From contig JADJOY010000012.1 of the NCBI GenBank assembly GCA_016713535.1, positions 18,464 through 82,463 of the forward strand: a DNA stretch of 64,000 nt, read 5' to 3'. The DNA is from JADJOY01 sp016713535 [NCBI: Deltaproteobacteria bacterium] (lineage in GTDB: Bacteria; JADJOY01). Below are positions 17,022 through 25,485 of this stretch, one piece after another. The position numbers and the translations under genes are program-made. Position 1 is the stretch's first letter; every line of letters begins with the position of its first letter. Under the pieces are notes generated by a model. The model saw only the letters and a list, made by a program, of their open reading frames with translations. It had not been told where the DNA came from and did no database searches.

Positions 17022-19175
17022 TCAGGGCAGCGTGAGCGCGCCGCCGGCGCCCGAGCCCGAGCTGGTGTACGGGATAAAGGGCGGGTTGATCGCCTGCACG
17101 TAGGCGCCGCCTGCTTGGAGCCCCGCCGGGCGCGTGAACGTTAGCTGGTGCGAGCTCACGATGTTGAGCGCGATCTTGGCGCTGCCGTTGGGGTTGAGCC
17201 CGCCCACGTTGGTGAGCACCCCGCCGACCCTGGCGAACAGGTTGACCACGGTGAGCGCGTTGAAGCCGGTGCCGGTGACGGTCACGGTGTTGCCGTTGAT
17301 CGAGGCACCGGTCACGGAGATCGCCTCGCCGATCGGCACCGACACCGCGTTCGACGTCTGGAAGGTGCCGCCGTTCACCACCTGCACCGAGCCGGGGCCG
17401 ATGGGCGCGTTGGCCGGGATCGTGACGTTGATCGTGTTCGCGGTCTGGCTGGTGGGAGTGAGCGGCCCGATGTTGCCGGACGCCGTGAACACGTTGACCA
17501 GCGCGTTCGAGAAGCCGCCGCCGCCGATCGCGAGCGACTGGTTCCGCGGGATCACGGTCTCGACGTTGGCGGTGCCGACGCTCGGGTCGGAGGAGGTCGC
17601 GCTGAGCCCGAAGGTCGCGAGTGAGAGGATCGTGGGCACGCTCTTCGCGGCGTTGCCGTAGAGCACGGCGCCGACCGCGTCGGTCATGTCGAAACCGAGG
17701 TCTTTCTGGACCAGCGCCAGGCTCACGAACCCGTTGCCCATGAGCTTCGCGTTGGCGCCGCCGACCGGCCACGGCCACGGCAGCGTGCCGGTCCAGCTCG
17801 TCGAGGTGACGTTGGTCGGGTCGATGCCGTTCGGCGCCACGTCGACCGGTCCGCTCGACGTCGCCACGAACACCTTGAGCACGCTCTGCGCGGTGATCGC
17901 GCTGCCGGTGATCGTGATCGGCGTCCCGATCACCGCCGCCTGCGCGGGCTGCGCCAGCCGCGCGCCGTCACCGAGGCAATAGAGGTGGTGGCTCGCGTCC
18001 GAGCAGGCGGTGCCGCTGAAGAACTGGGTCCATTCGCTCGAGGCGTCGTTCACGATCCCTTCGCCACCGAGCACGCCGGCGAGCGCCGAGCTCCAGCCGT
18101 TGCAGGTGTTGGTGGACTTGAGGCCGGTCGTGAGCGTGCCGGTCCAAGCGTCGGCGGAGTTGCCGAAGTACGTCCCGGAGGCGTTCTGGTTGATGGGCGA
18201 GAACAGGCCGCTGCCGTTGGTGAGGTTGGCCTTGGCGAGCGCGACGAGCACGCCGTCGACCCGCACCCACACGCTGTCGGCGAGGATCCGGGCGCTCGCG
18301 TTCGTGGTGGCATCGGAGAGCCACGCCTTGAACGTGGCGGCGTGCTTGCGGCCCGCCATGCCCGCCTCGGTGCGGCAGATCGCGTCGCCCGCAGCGATCC
18401 CGGTGGCCCCTTGCGCGTTCGGCCAGCTCCCCAGGTTGCCGGTGCCGCTGCTGTTGGTGACGAAGGCCTCTCGCGCGCTCACCGCGAACGGTGCAAGCGC
18501 GGGGCCGGCGCCCTTCTCCATGCACAGCAGGGGTCGCGTCTGGAAGCAGCCGCCGCTCCCGGAATACGACCACGCGTCCGTCGTGGTGAGCGGGTCGCCG
18601 ATGGTCACCTCGGGAACGGAGCTCGACGTCCAGTTGTTGCACGGTGGCGAGAACGGCCCCCACACCGTTCCCTCGGGCGAGGTGCCGGTGAAGTAGCCGT
18701 CGGTCGGCGTCACTGCGGTCTCGGTGACCCGCATCGGGGCGTAGACGACCCCCTGATCGATCATCTGCTCGATCGTGGCTCCGAACGGATAGCCGTCCGG
18801 GCGTACCCACGGGCCGGCGCCGGTGGGGAGCTGCGCCAGGCCGCATTTGTTCGCCTTCTTGCCGGTGAAGCCGTGGACCCGGCAGTAGGCGTCGGTGTTC
18901 GAGTCGGAGAGCCACGCCACGAAGTTGGCGGGCGTGCCGAGGCTCGCGGCCTGTGCTCTCGCCTGACAGATCGCGTCGCCGGCGGCGAGCCCGGTGTGGC
19001 CGCCCGCGTTCGCCCACGTGGACAGGTTGCCGTTCCCCGTGACCGAGGTGACGAACGCGATCTTCTGTGCGGCGCTGGCGGGCGCGGGCGGCGCCCCGAG
19101 CACAGCGACGAGCGCAATGGCGCGCGGAACGGCGACTGGAAAGGCGAGCGAATGAGATCGGGATCGGGTGCGCAT
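17022..19175 (-). CDS. Secreted protein with two DUF1554-like and IPT/TIG-like domains
   Basis: The signal peptide ends near APASAAQ. Two related regions follow, each starting with FVT-x-GNLG/STW, then AGDAICQ/R, FxAWLSD and VWVRxDG motifs and Cys pairs. These match the DUF1554/endostatin-like fold known from Leptospira Len proteins, which bind host or matrix ligands. The second half contains repeated beta-sandwich sequences (ITGSAITAQ, VTGTGFNALTVVNLF) like IPT/TIG domains. The protein is about 717 residues and predicted surface-exposed or secreted. ATG 19175 was preferred over the ATG 15 bases upstream. The role is unknown; ligand binding is inferred only from the fold. Confidence 0.75.
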   Translation of the reverse strand: MRTRSRSHSLAFPVAVPRAIALVAVLGAPPAPASAAQKIAFVTSVTGNGNLSTWANAGGHTGLAAGDAICQARAQAASLGTPANFVAWLSDSNTDAYCRVHGFTGKKANKCGLAQLPTGAGPWVRPDGYPFGATIEQMIDQGVVYAPMRVTETAVTPTDGYFTGTSPEGTVWGPFSPPCNNWTSSSVPEVTIGDPLTTTDAWSYSGSGGCFQTRPLLCMEKGAGPALAPFAVSAREAFVTNSSGTGNLGSWPNAQGATGIAAGDAICRTEAGMAGRKHAATFKAWLSDATTNASARILADSVWVRVDGVLVALAKANLTNGSGLFSPINQNASGTYFGNSADAWTGTLTTGLKSTNTCNGWSSALAGVLGGEGIVNDASSEWTQFFSGTACSDASHHLYCLGDGARLAQPAQAAVIGTPITITGSAITAQSVLKVFVATSSGPVDVAPNGIDPTNVTSTSWTGTLPWPWPVGGANAKLMGNGFVSLALVQKDLGFDMTDAVGAVLYGNAAKSVPTILSLATFGLSATSSDPSVGTANVETVIPRNQSLAIGGGGFSNALVNVFTASGNIGPLTPTSQTANTINVTIPANAPIGPGSVQVVNGGTFQTSNAVSVPIGEAISVTGASINGNTVTVTGTGFNALTVVNLFARVGGVLTNVGGLNPNGSAKIALNIVSSHQLTFTRPAGLQAGGAYVQAINPPFIPYTSSGSGAGGALTLP

Positions 19176-19358
19176 CGGCCAACGATACACCTGCGTCCCG
19201 TCGCCGATCGAGGGCGCCTAGCAATCGCGGGAGGCCCCGGTTGGGGCGCGCTCGCCCCCAGGAGGCGCACGCTCCGCCGTGCGTTCGAGCGTCCCGGTCT
19301 CGACGACGAAGAGCCGGACGCCGGAGATGGGAAGGGCCTGGCGCCTGGCGCGCCGCGC

Positions 19359-20039
19359 TCAATCGCCGACGAGCTGCTCGCGGGTCAGCGTGACGAGGTC
19401 GCCGATGCGCTCGATCGTCACGTCGGCGGGCGGGTGGGCGGCCAGGATCTCGGGGTCGAGGGCGTAGTGGCCCTGGCGCGGGAACACCGTGGTCACGCGC
19501 GCCCCCCACACCGCCTTGATCGCGGCGAGCAGGCGCAGCTTGTCGTCGACCATCACGTAGCGGCGCGCGGGGTAGCGCGCCTCGACGTCGTCGAGCTCAC
19601 GCTCCTTGTGGACGTAGATGAGCACCTCGCCGCGCACCGCCTCCATGAGCCCGGCGCGCTCGACCTTGCGCGGCTGGAACACCACGTCGCCGTCGGAGAG
19701 GATCACCGGGCGTCCCCACGGGCGGACGTGCTCGAGGGCGTCGAGCGAGCCGGGATAGAGCCGGTTCGCGAACGGGTAGTCGAGGAGGTAGCGCGACACC
19801 GTGAGCAGGTGCGGGTCGCGCGGGTACTCGACGCGGTAGCGCTGCAAGGCGCCGAGGTAGTCGGCGTAGCCGAGCTCGACGCGTAGCTCCTCGAAGATCG
19901 CCCAGTAGCGGCGCTGGCGCTCCTCGCCGACCTCGCGGGTGAGGTGCGCCCGCAGGTCGGCGGTGACGCGGTCGTTGTCGAGCAGGGTGTTGTCGACGTC
20001 GAAGAGGAAGACGACGTCGGCGATCGGCGGGGAGCTCAC
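19359..20039 (-). CDS. HAD-superfamily hydrolase
   Basis: The 226-residue protein carries all four HAD motifs: DVDNT (nucleophile Asp), ILSDGD (Ser), a Lys in FQPRKVERA, and MVDDK for metal binding. A phosphatase-type reaction is expected; the substrate is unknown. GTG at 20039 is preceded by GGGAG and starts 17 bases after the stop of the upstream gene. It is the third gene of a tightly packed set with the alpha/beta-barrel protein and the ankyrin membrane protein. Confidence 0.85.
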   Translation of the reverse strand: MSSPPIADVVFLFDVDNTLLDNDRVTADLRAHLTREVGEERQRRYWAIFEELRVELGYADYLGALQRYRVEYPRDPHLLTVSRYLLDYPFANRLYPGSLDALEHVRPWGRPVILSDGDVVFQPRKVERAGLMEAVRGEVLIYVHKERELDDVEARYPARRYVMVDDKLRLLAAIKAVWGARVTTVFPRQGHYALDPEILAAHPPADVTIERIGDLVTLTREQLVGD

Positions 20040-20056
20040 GCGCGCCGGCTCCCGGG

Positions 20057-20806
20057 TCAGCGCCGCGCCTGCACCGCGCCGGGGGAGTGCGGCGGCCGCG
20101 GGCCGAAGCGCAGGTAGTCGCGGGTGCCGCCGCGGCGGTAGAGCTGCACGCACGCGCGTTCGGTCGCGCCGTCGAGGAGCTTCGCGAGCTCGGCACGCAG
20201 GGCGAACGCGGCGAGCGGCTCGGCCGTGTCGGCGCCGAGGGCCGCGGTGATCGGGTAGGTGAGCGGGTTGGGATCGAACGGCCGCGGCGCGACCACGAAC
20301 TCGAAGCCGAGCCTCTGCTCGGACTCGTAGACGACCGGCACGCCGGCCGTGGCGGCGATCCCGCGCAGCGCGGCGAAGAAGTCGTTGGAGTCGCGCGGAG
20401 CGGCGTGGATGCCGAGCACCCAGCGGTGCTTCTCGAGGCCGCTCGCGGGATCGCGCGGCTCGGTGAAGCCGAGCTCGAGCTTGGCGGTGCCGCGCTCGCG
20501 GAAGCGGTTCACCCACGCGTAATACGGGTTGGCGATCATCGCGAGCATGCGGCGGTGGTTCTTGTAGCGGACCACCATCCAGGTCTCGCACGGGCTCTCG
20601 CCGTGGAGGGTATCGACGCGGTTGCCGACGAAGAGCGGGCCGCCGCCGGTGGTGAGCAGCACCGGCGCGAGCAGCCGCGCGTACCACTGGTACTGGGAGA
20701 AGTCGGCGTAGGTGAGGTAGTTCGGGCAGTCGGTGGGCGCGAAGGTCGGCGCCGCGTAGACGCGCCGGAAGGCGCGCGCGTCGAAGCGCGAGCGGGCGTC
20801 GCTCAT
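20057..20806 (-). CDS. Uncharacterised protein, possible dimeric alpha/beta barrel (DUF1330-like)
   Basis: The 249-residue protein is not firmly recognised. The segment VVRYKNHRRMLAMIANPYY followed by LELGFTEP resembles the helix/strand pattern of DUF1330-type dimeric alpha/beta-barrel proteins, and a second similar half may follow. No signal peptide or membrane segment is seen, so it should be cytoplasmic. Its ATG overlaps the stop of the upstream ankyrin gene (ATGA), and the HAD gene starts 17 bases after its stop. The three products are thus probably made in fixed ratio and work in one process. Confidence 0.6.
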   Translation of the reverse strand: MSDARSRFDARAFRRVYAAPTFAPTDCPNYLTYADFSQYQWYARLLAPVLLTTGGGPLFVGNRVDTLHGESPCETWMVVRYKNHRRMLAMIANPYYAWVNRFRERGTAKLELGFTEPRDPASGLEKHRWVLGIHAAPRDSNDFFAALRGIAATAGVPVVYESEQRLGFEFVVAPRPFDPNPLTYPITAALGADTAEPLAAFALRAELAKLLDGATERACVQLYRRGGTRDYLRFGPRPPHSPGAVQARR

Positions 20807-21888
20807 CGCGGCTCACCGTCGGGCTCGGCTGGAGCGGCGGCGGACGTGCCCGGGGCTGCCGCGGCTGCAGTCGGCAGCAGCCCGCTCAGGCCGCGGGCGG
20901 TGAGAGCGGCGACGAACGCCGCGTGGTGGGCCTCGTCGGGGCCGTAGTACTGGGTGCCGGGCGGATCGACCTCGGCCAGGATGCTCGCGAGGTTCTTGCC
21001 GTCGGGCGCGGTGTAGGTCGGCGACACGCCGTGCTCGAGGAAGAAGCGCGCCATGTCCCAGGTGGCGAGCTGCACCCAGAACATGAGCGGGCTCCAGCCC
21101 AGGTAGTCGGAACGGGTGTCGAGCGCGTCGAGCTTGGCGCCGTGACGCGCCAGCACCTCGAGGGACGCGACCCGACCGTACGTGGAGAAGAGGATCGGCC
21201 GGCCATCCTCGTCGTTCGCGTTGGGATCGGCGCCCGCGGCGAGCAGCGCGTCGAGGACGGGTGCTCCCTGCTCGCCGTGGCCGTAGACGTGATAGACGAG
21301 CTCGTGGTCGGTCACCGAGCGCTGAGTGCGCCCGGGGCTGAGCACGTCGCGAGCCGGTGGCGCGCCAGCCGCGAGCAGCACCCGCACCACCTCGGCCGAC
21401 GCGGGTGGGGCGCCCATCTCGATGGCGCGGTGGATGGCGTGGCCGAGGATCGTGTGGTCGACGCGGTCGCGTCGGGTCCAGTCCGGCTTGGCTTCCGCGA
21501 CCAGCTTGGAGACGGTCGCGACGTCGTAGCGGTCGATCGCGTGCGCGATGGCGTCGAGGTGGTGGTCGTCGAACTTGCCGAACTGGGCGCGTGCGGCCGC
21601 GCGATCGATCTTGCGGAACGTGCCGCGTGCGAAGGTCACCGCGCCGAAGCCGACCGGCGCGTAGATCACCGCGAGTGCCAACCACAGCACCGGCGCCGGA
21701 CCGCCGCGCTGTCCCCACAGGAAGAGGGCGCCGGCGATCAGCACCACCGGGCTCAGCGCGATCGCGAAGCCGGTGGCCATCCCGCGGCCGGCGGCGTCGT
21801 CGCCCATGTTTCTCTGCACGAACAGCATCGCCACGAAGAGCGCTTCGAGGGCGAGCAGGATCCAGCCGAGGGTCACGATCGCTTTCAC
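20803..21888 (-). CDS. Membrane protein with C-terminal ankyrin repeats
   Basis: Three hydrophobic helices lie near the N-terminus (VTLGWILLALEALFVAMLF, a second around SPVVLIAGALFLW, a third LWLALAVIYAPVGF). About four to five ankyrin repeats follow, with signatures such as EVVRVLLAAGA, LDALLAAGADPN and LEVLARHGAKLD. An Ala/Pro-rich tail ends the protein. Ankyrin repeats mediate protein binding; here they would face one side of the inner membrane. The gene is first in a coupled set with the alpha/beta-barrel and HAD genes. Confidence 0.8.
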   Translation of the reverse strand: MKAIVTLGWILLALEALFVAMLFVQRNMGDDAAGRGMATGFAIALSPVVLIAGALFLWGQRGGPAPVLWLALAVIYAPVGFGAVTFARGTFRKIDRAAARAQFGKFDDHHLDAIAHAIDRYDVATVSKLVAEAKPDWTRRDRVDHTILGHAIHRAIEMGAPPASAEVVRVLLAAGAPPARDVLSPGRTQRSVTDHELVYHVYGHGEQGAPVLDALLAAGADPNANDEDGRPILFSTYGRVASLEVLARHGAKLDALDTRSDYLGWSPLMFWVQLATWDMARFFLEHGVSPTYTAPDGKNLASILAEVDPPGTQYYGPDEAHHAAFVAALTARGLSGLLPTAAAAAPGTSAAAPAEPDGEPR

Positions 21889-21957
21889 GGGCGCCGATCC
21901 TATCCGACCCGACGGCGTGGAGGCGCGCGTCCCTCGAGCTCCCGCGAGGCCGGCGAT

Positions 21958-21985
21958 TCAAGTGTTGCCCGTTCGCCGCCGACAA
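21958..21985 (+). promoter_or_regulatory. Sigma-28-like promoter of the flagellin gene
   Basis: TCAAGTGT (21958-21965) matches TAAAGTTT at six of eight positions, and GCCGACAA (21978-21985) matches GCCGATAA at seven of eight. The spacer is 12 bases, one more than consensus. It lies about 118 bases before the flagellin GTG, giving a fairly long leader. Confidence 0.5.
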
Positions 21986-22103
21986 ACCCGGTAGAGGCAG
22001 CGCATCGGCCCGACGAGGTTCCCGGCGCGCCACCTCATCCAGCACGAAGCTGAACCGCTCGCGCGGATGCGAGCGGGCCGATCGACCAGGGAGGGTCCAA
22101 GCC

Positions 22104-22925
22104 GTGGCACTTCGAGTCAATACCAATCTAGGGGCGCTCCAGGCGCAACGCGCGTTGAGCCTGGTGTCATCGAAGGTCGATACCAACCTGCAGCGGCTGT
22201 CCTCGGGGTTGCGCGTGAACAGCGCGGCCGACGACGCGGCGGGGCTCGCGGTGAGCGAGCAGTTGGGGTCCGCGGTGCGCGGCTTCAACCAGCTCATCCG
22301 CAACGCCAACGACGGCATCAGCCTGATCCAGGTCGGCGAGAGCGCGCTCGGCGAGATCTCGAACGGGCTGACACGGCTGCGCGAGCTCGCGCTGCAGAGC
22401 GCCAACGGCACGCTCTCGGACACCGACCGCAACGCCATCCACCAGGAGTTCTCGGCGCTCACGGCGGAGCTCGACCGGATCGCCAAGACCACCGAGTTCT
22501 CGAGCACCTACCCGATCAACGGCTCGAGCTCGCTCAACCTCCAGGTCGGGCTCAACTCGGGCGGCAACAACGTGATCGTGCTCAACTCGGTGAACGCGAG
22601 CGTGAGCGCGCTGGGGATCTCGGGGCTCTCGGTGTCGACCCAGGCGGGGTCGACCGCGACCCTCGACAAGATCTCGTCCGCGCTCACCACGGTGTCGAGC
22701 TTCCGCGCCGCGTTCGGCGCGGCGCAGAACCGGCTCACCATGTCGATCCGCAGCCTGAGCGTCGCGATCGAGAACAACACCGCCGCGCAGTCCCGGATCC
22801 GCGACGTGGACGTGGCGAGCGAGGCGAGCGAGCTCGCCAAGAACCAGATCATCCAGCAGGCGTCGGTGGCGGCGCTGGCGCAGGCGAACGCCTCCGGGCA
22901 GCTCGCGCTCAAGCTCTTGAGCTGA
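22104..22925 (+). CDS. fliC: Flagellin, short form
   Basis: The 273-residue protein keeps both conserved flagellin ends. The N-terminal D0/D1 starts ALRVNTNLGALQAQRAL and continues through NRSSGLRVNSA-like sequence and ANDGISLIQVGE. The C-terminal D1/D0 has RIRDVDVASEASELAKNQI and ends ANASGQLALKLLS. Only a short linker replaces the variable D2/D3 domains. The start is GTG at 22104, with GGGAGGG 8-14 bases upstream, and the protein begins in register with other flagellins. No chaperone, cap or other flagellar gene is in the window, so the gene is isolated here. The product would polymerise as the filament. Confidence 0.93.
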   Translation: MALRVNTNLGALQAQRALSLVSSKVDTNLQRLSSGLRVNSAADDAAGLAVSEQLGSAVRGFNQLIRNANDGISLIQVGESALGEISNGLTRLRELALQSANGTLSDTDRNAIHQEFSALTAELDRIAKTTEFSSTYPINGSSSLNLQVGLNSGGNNVIVLNSVNASVSALGISGLSVSTQAGSTATLDKISSALTTVSSFRAAFGAAQNRLTMSIRSLSVAIENNTAAQSRIRDVDVASEASELAKNQIIQQASVAALAQANASGQLALKLLS

Positions 22926-22942
22926 GCCGCGCTCCGCTCCGT

Positions 22943-22980
22943 GCGGCGGCCGCGGTGTACCCCACGGACGGGGCCGCCGC
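22943..22980 (+). terminator. G+C-rich hairpin downstream of flagellin
   Basis: GCGGCGGCC (22943-22951) pairs perfectly with GGCCGCCGC (22972-22980) across a 20-base loop, starting 17 bases after the flagellin stop. No U-tract follows, so termination is inferred only from position and strength. Confidence 0.45.
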
Positions 22981-23158
22981 GGTTCCCGACCCACGGCGAG
23001 GTGCTGGATACAAGTGCTACCCAATCTGGCTGCTGTTGCTATCCGAAGTGGATGCAAAGCGCTACGCAAAACGGGTACAATCAGCTTACATTCCGTCTCG
23101 ATTTCCTCTGAAATTCAGCCCTCCGCGGCCCCCTGGGGGCGCCGGTAGGCGCCTCTTT
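22981..23158 (+). terminator. Lower-G+C gap ending in GGCGCC hairpin plus TCTTT
   Basis: Bases 22981-23130 are markedly less G+C-rich than their surroundings and contain recurring GCTAC/GGTAC words, but no gene was found. At 23138-23153 two GGCGCC palindromes flank GGTA and are followed by TCTTT (23154-23158), the shape of an intrinsic terminator on the plus strand. It ends just before the DUF6544-like gene. Confidence 0.45.
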
Positions 23159-23177
23159 GGCTGCTAGAGTTGCGTTC

Positions 23178-24047
23178 ATGACGCTGCTCGGGGTCGTCGT
23201 GGCGCTGGCGTTCGCGCTCGGCGGGTTGACGGCGCTGCGCGGCGCGGGCCGCCGCTGGACCGCCGCGAGCGCGGCGCTCGTCGAGCGGCTGCGGGCGGGA
23301 GCCGTGGCGAGCCGCGCCACGACCATCCCCACTGCGTTCGCACCCGCCGAGCTGGCCGGCCTGCCCGCTCCGGTGGCTCGCTACCTCGGCGCGGTGCTGC
23401 CGCCGGGCCAGCGCCCGATCCGCCATGCGCGCGTCACCTGGGCGGGGGAGTTCAACCTCGGCCGCCCAGGCGCCGAGCGCTGGGTGCGCTTCACCGCGGT
23501 TCAGGACTTCGAGCCGGAGGCGCCCGGGTTCGTATGGGACGCGCGGATGGCGATGGTGCCCGGGGTCGAGGTGTGGGTCCGCGATCGCTTGGTCGCTGGC
23601 GAGGCCGAGATGCGCGGCGCCGTGGCGGCGCTGGTGCCGGTGGTGAAGGTGCGCGGGACGGCGCCGCTCGCGAGCGCGGCGCTGGTGCGCTACCTCGGCG
23701 AGACGGTGTGGCTGCCGACCGCGCTGCTGCCGGCGAGCGGAGTGCGCTGGGAAGCGCTCGAGGCGGACGCGGCACGCGCCACGTTGGCGGCCGGTGCAAC
23801 CACCGTGTCCCTCGACTTCCGGTTCGGCGCGGACGGGCTCGTGACGTCGCTCTTCGCCTCCGAGCGCAGCTTCGACGACGGCAAGCACCCACCCGAGCCG
23901 CGCCCGTGGCGGGCGCGGATCCTGGCCTGGGAAGAACGCCACGGCGTCACCGTTCCGTCCGAGGCGGTGGCCGAGTGGCTCCTGCCCCAGGGCGCCTTCC
24001 CGTACTGGAAGGGCCGCGTGCTGGGCGTCGACTACGAGCTCGCGTAG
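23178..24047 (+). CDS. DUF6544/DUF6920-like protein
   Basis: The 289-residue protein has one N-terminal hydrophobic segment (LLGVVVALAFALGGL). It then has the pattern VARYL-x-LPPGQ-x-I-x-x-ARVTWAGEFNL, GFVWDARM and PGVEVWVRD, found in an uncharacterised family of this type. The C-terminal part is beta-rich. Function is unknown. ATG 23178 was chosen over an upstream TTG because it sits directly before the hydrophobic segment. No operon partner is obvious. Confidence 0.7.
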   Translation: MTLLGVVVALAFALGGLTALRGAGRRWTAASAALVERLRAGAVASRATTIPTAFAPAELAGLPAPVARYLGAVLPPGQRPIRHARVTWAGEFNLGRPGAERWVRFTAVQDFEPEAPGFVWDARMAMVPGVEVWVRDRLVAGEAEMRGAVAALVPVVKVRGTAPLASAALVRYLGETVWLPTALLPASGVRWEALEADAARATLAAGATTVSLDFRFGADGLVTSLFASERSFDDGKHPPEPRPWRARILAWEERHGVTVPSEAVAEWLLPQGAFPYWKGRVLGVDYELA

Positions 24048-24197
24048 CGTGAGTCGGCGGCTTCCCGGCGCGCTGGCACGAGGCGGTGGCGGCGCCATCG
24101 CCGGCACGCCTGGCGGCACGATCCGCGGGTGACGCGTGGCGCGGGCGCTGGCCGCTCGAGCGGTGCGATTCCCGGGGGTTACGGCGGCGGTCGGCGC

Positions 24198-24213
24198 TGG
24201 CACGGCACATGCG
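24198..24213 (+). promoter_or_regulatory. Sigma-54-like promoter before the solenoid gene
   Basis: TGGCACG-GCAC-ATGC has the GG (24199-24200) and GC (24211-24212) pairs exactly ten bases apart, as required for sigma-54 elements. Only the first T of TTGC is replaced. It lies 55 bases before the ATG of the solenoid protein. No enhancer-binding protein gene is nearby. Confidence 0.4.
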
Positions 24214-24267
24214 CTGATCGGCCATGGCTGTCGACGGTGCCGTCGCGGGCGCCGCGAGGAGGGTGTC

Positions 24268-25485
24268 ATGGCGATTCGACGCGGCGTGCTGATCGGTCTG
24301 ATCGTGTGCGGCTCGGTGCTCGGCTGGGCGGCGGCGCGCGCCGCGTGCACGGCGCAGGTGGTCGGCGGCCAGTTCGTGATCGACGGCTGCGACGTGGTGA
24401 TCACCAACGGCAACCTCTTCGTCCGCAACGGCAGCGGCTCGACGGCGACCGCCAACGGCAAGGGCAACCTGGTGGTCGGCTACAACGAGAGCCGCGGCGC
24501 CGGGAAAGATCACCGCACCGGCTCCCACAACCTGGTGGTCGGCCAGCGCCACAACTTCACCAGCTACGGCGGGCTGGTGGTCGGCTACGAGAACGAGACC
24601 AGCGGCACCTACGCGACCGTCAACGGTGGCTCCGAGAACGTGGCGAGCGGGCCGTACGCGGCGGTCGCGGGCGGGCGGGTGAACACGGCGAGTGGCGCCT
24701 ACGCGTCGATCACCGGCGGCCAGTACGGCGCCGCGGTGGGCGGCTCGTCGATGGTGCTGGGCGGCTGGAACAACCGCGCCGGGGCCAACTTCGCCACCGT
24801 CGCCGGCGGGCGCGACAACGTCGCCACCAGCAGCACGCCGGGCGATCCCTACTCGCTCTCGTACGCCACGGTCTCGGGCGGCTACGGCAACGGCGCCAGC
24901 GGCAACTCGTCCTCGGTGTCGGGGGGGCAGCTCAACCAGGCCACCGGCCCGTACGCGTCGGTGTCGGGCGGCCAGAGCAACCTGGCGAGCGGCGCGGCGG
25001 CGTCGGTTTCGGGAGGTCTCGACAACGACGCCTCCGGGTCGAGCGCCGCGGCGAGCGGCGGCTACCACAACCACGCCACCGGCAACTGGTCGTCCGCGAC
25101 GGGCGGCACCCTCAACAGCGCCACCTTCGACTACTCGTCCGTAACGGGTGGCCGCGCGAACCAGGCGAGCGGCAGCGCGGCGTCCGTGAGCGGCGGCTTC
25201 GACGGCCTCGCGTCGGGCGAAGACGCCTCCGTGAGCGCCGGCTGGGAGAACGACGCGTCGGGGCTGTACACGTCGGTGAGCGGCGGATACAGGAATCACG
25301 CGACGGCCTGGGCGGCGTCGGTGAGCGGTGGGTATCAGAACCACGCCGACGGCAGCACCTCGTCCGTGACCGGCGGCTACGTGAACGTGGCCGAGGGCCA
25401 GAGCGCCACGGTGAGCGGAGGGTTCAGCCGGGAGGCCGCCGAGGCGAACTCGTGGACGGCGGGCGAGCTGCACCAGGACTTCTAG
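24268..25485 (+). CDS. Secreted 16-residue-repeat solenoid (adhesin-head-like) protein
   Basis: The start ATG follows GAGGAGGG, and a signal peptide ends near AAARA. Almost the entire remaining protein is a repeat of about 16 residues of the form (A/S)SVSGGxxNxASGxxA, about 17 or more copies. The pattern is like the left-handed parallel beta-roll heads of trimeric adhesins (YadA/Hia type), with regular Gly, Asn and Ser positions. No C-terminal YadA anchor, LPXTG motif, PEP-CTERM-like tail or other anchor is visible, and the protein stops shortly after the last repeat. It could be a free or matrix protein. Its stop overlaps the stop of the convergent next gene by bases of a CTAG. Confidence 0.72.
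   Translation: MAIRRGVLIGLIVCGSVLGWAAARAACTAQVVGGQFVIDGCDVVITNGNLFVRNGSGSTATANGKGNLVVGYNESRGAGKDHRTGSHNLVVGQRHNFTSYGGLVVGYENETSGTYATVNGGSENVASGPYAAVAGGRVNTASGAYASITGGQYGAAVGGSSMVLGGWNNRAGANFATVAGGRDNVATSSTPGDPYSLSYATVSGGYGNGASGNSSSVSGGQLNQATGPYASVSGGQSNLASGAAASVSGGLDNDASGSSAAASGGYHNHATGNWSSATGGTLNSATFDYSSVTGGRANQASGSAASVSGGFDGLASGEDASVSAGWENDASGLYTSVSGGYRNHATAWAASVSGGYQNHADGSTSSVTGGYVNVAEGQSATVSGGFSREAAEANSWTAGELHQDF

Noticed and set aside
22981-23134. A riboswitch or small RNA in the less G+C-rich gap after flagellin
   Set aside because: Only short repeated GCTAC/GGTAC words and weak inverted repeats were seen, with no recognisable aptamer or promoter.
24268-25485. Annotation as a full trimeric autotransporter adhesin
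   Set aside because: The head-like repeats are present but the C-terminal membrane anchor and the coiled-coil stalk are not.
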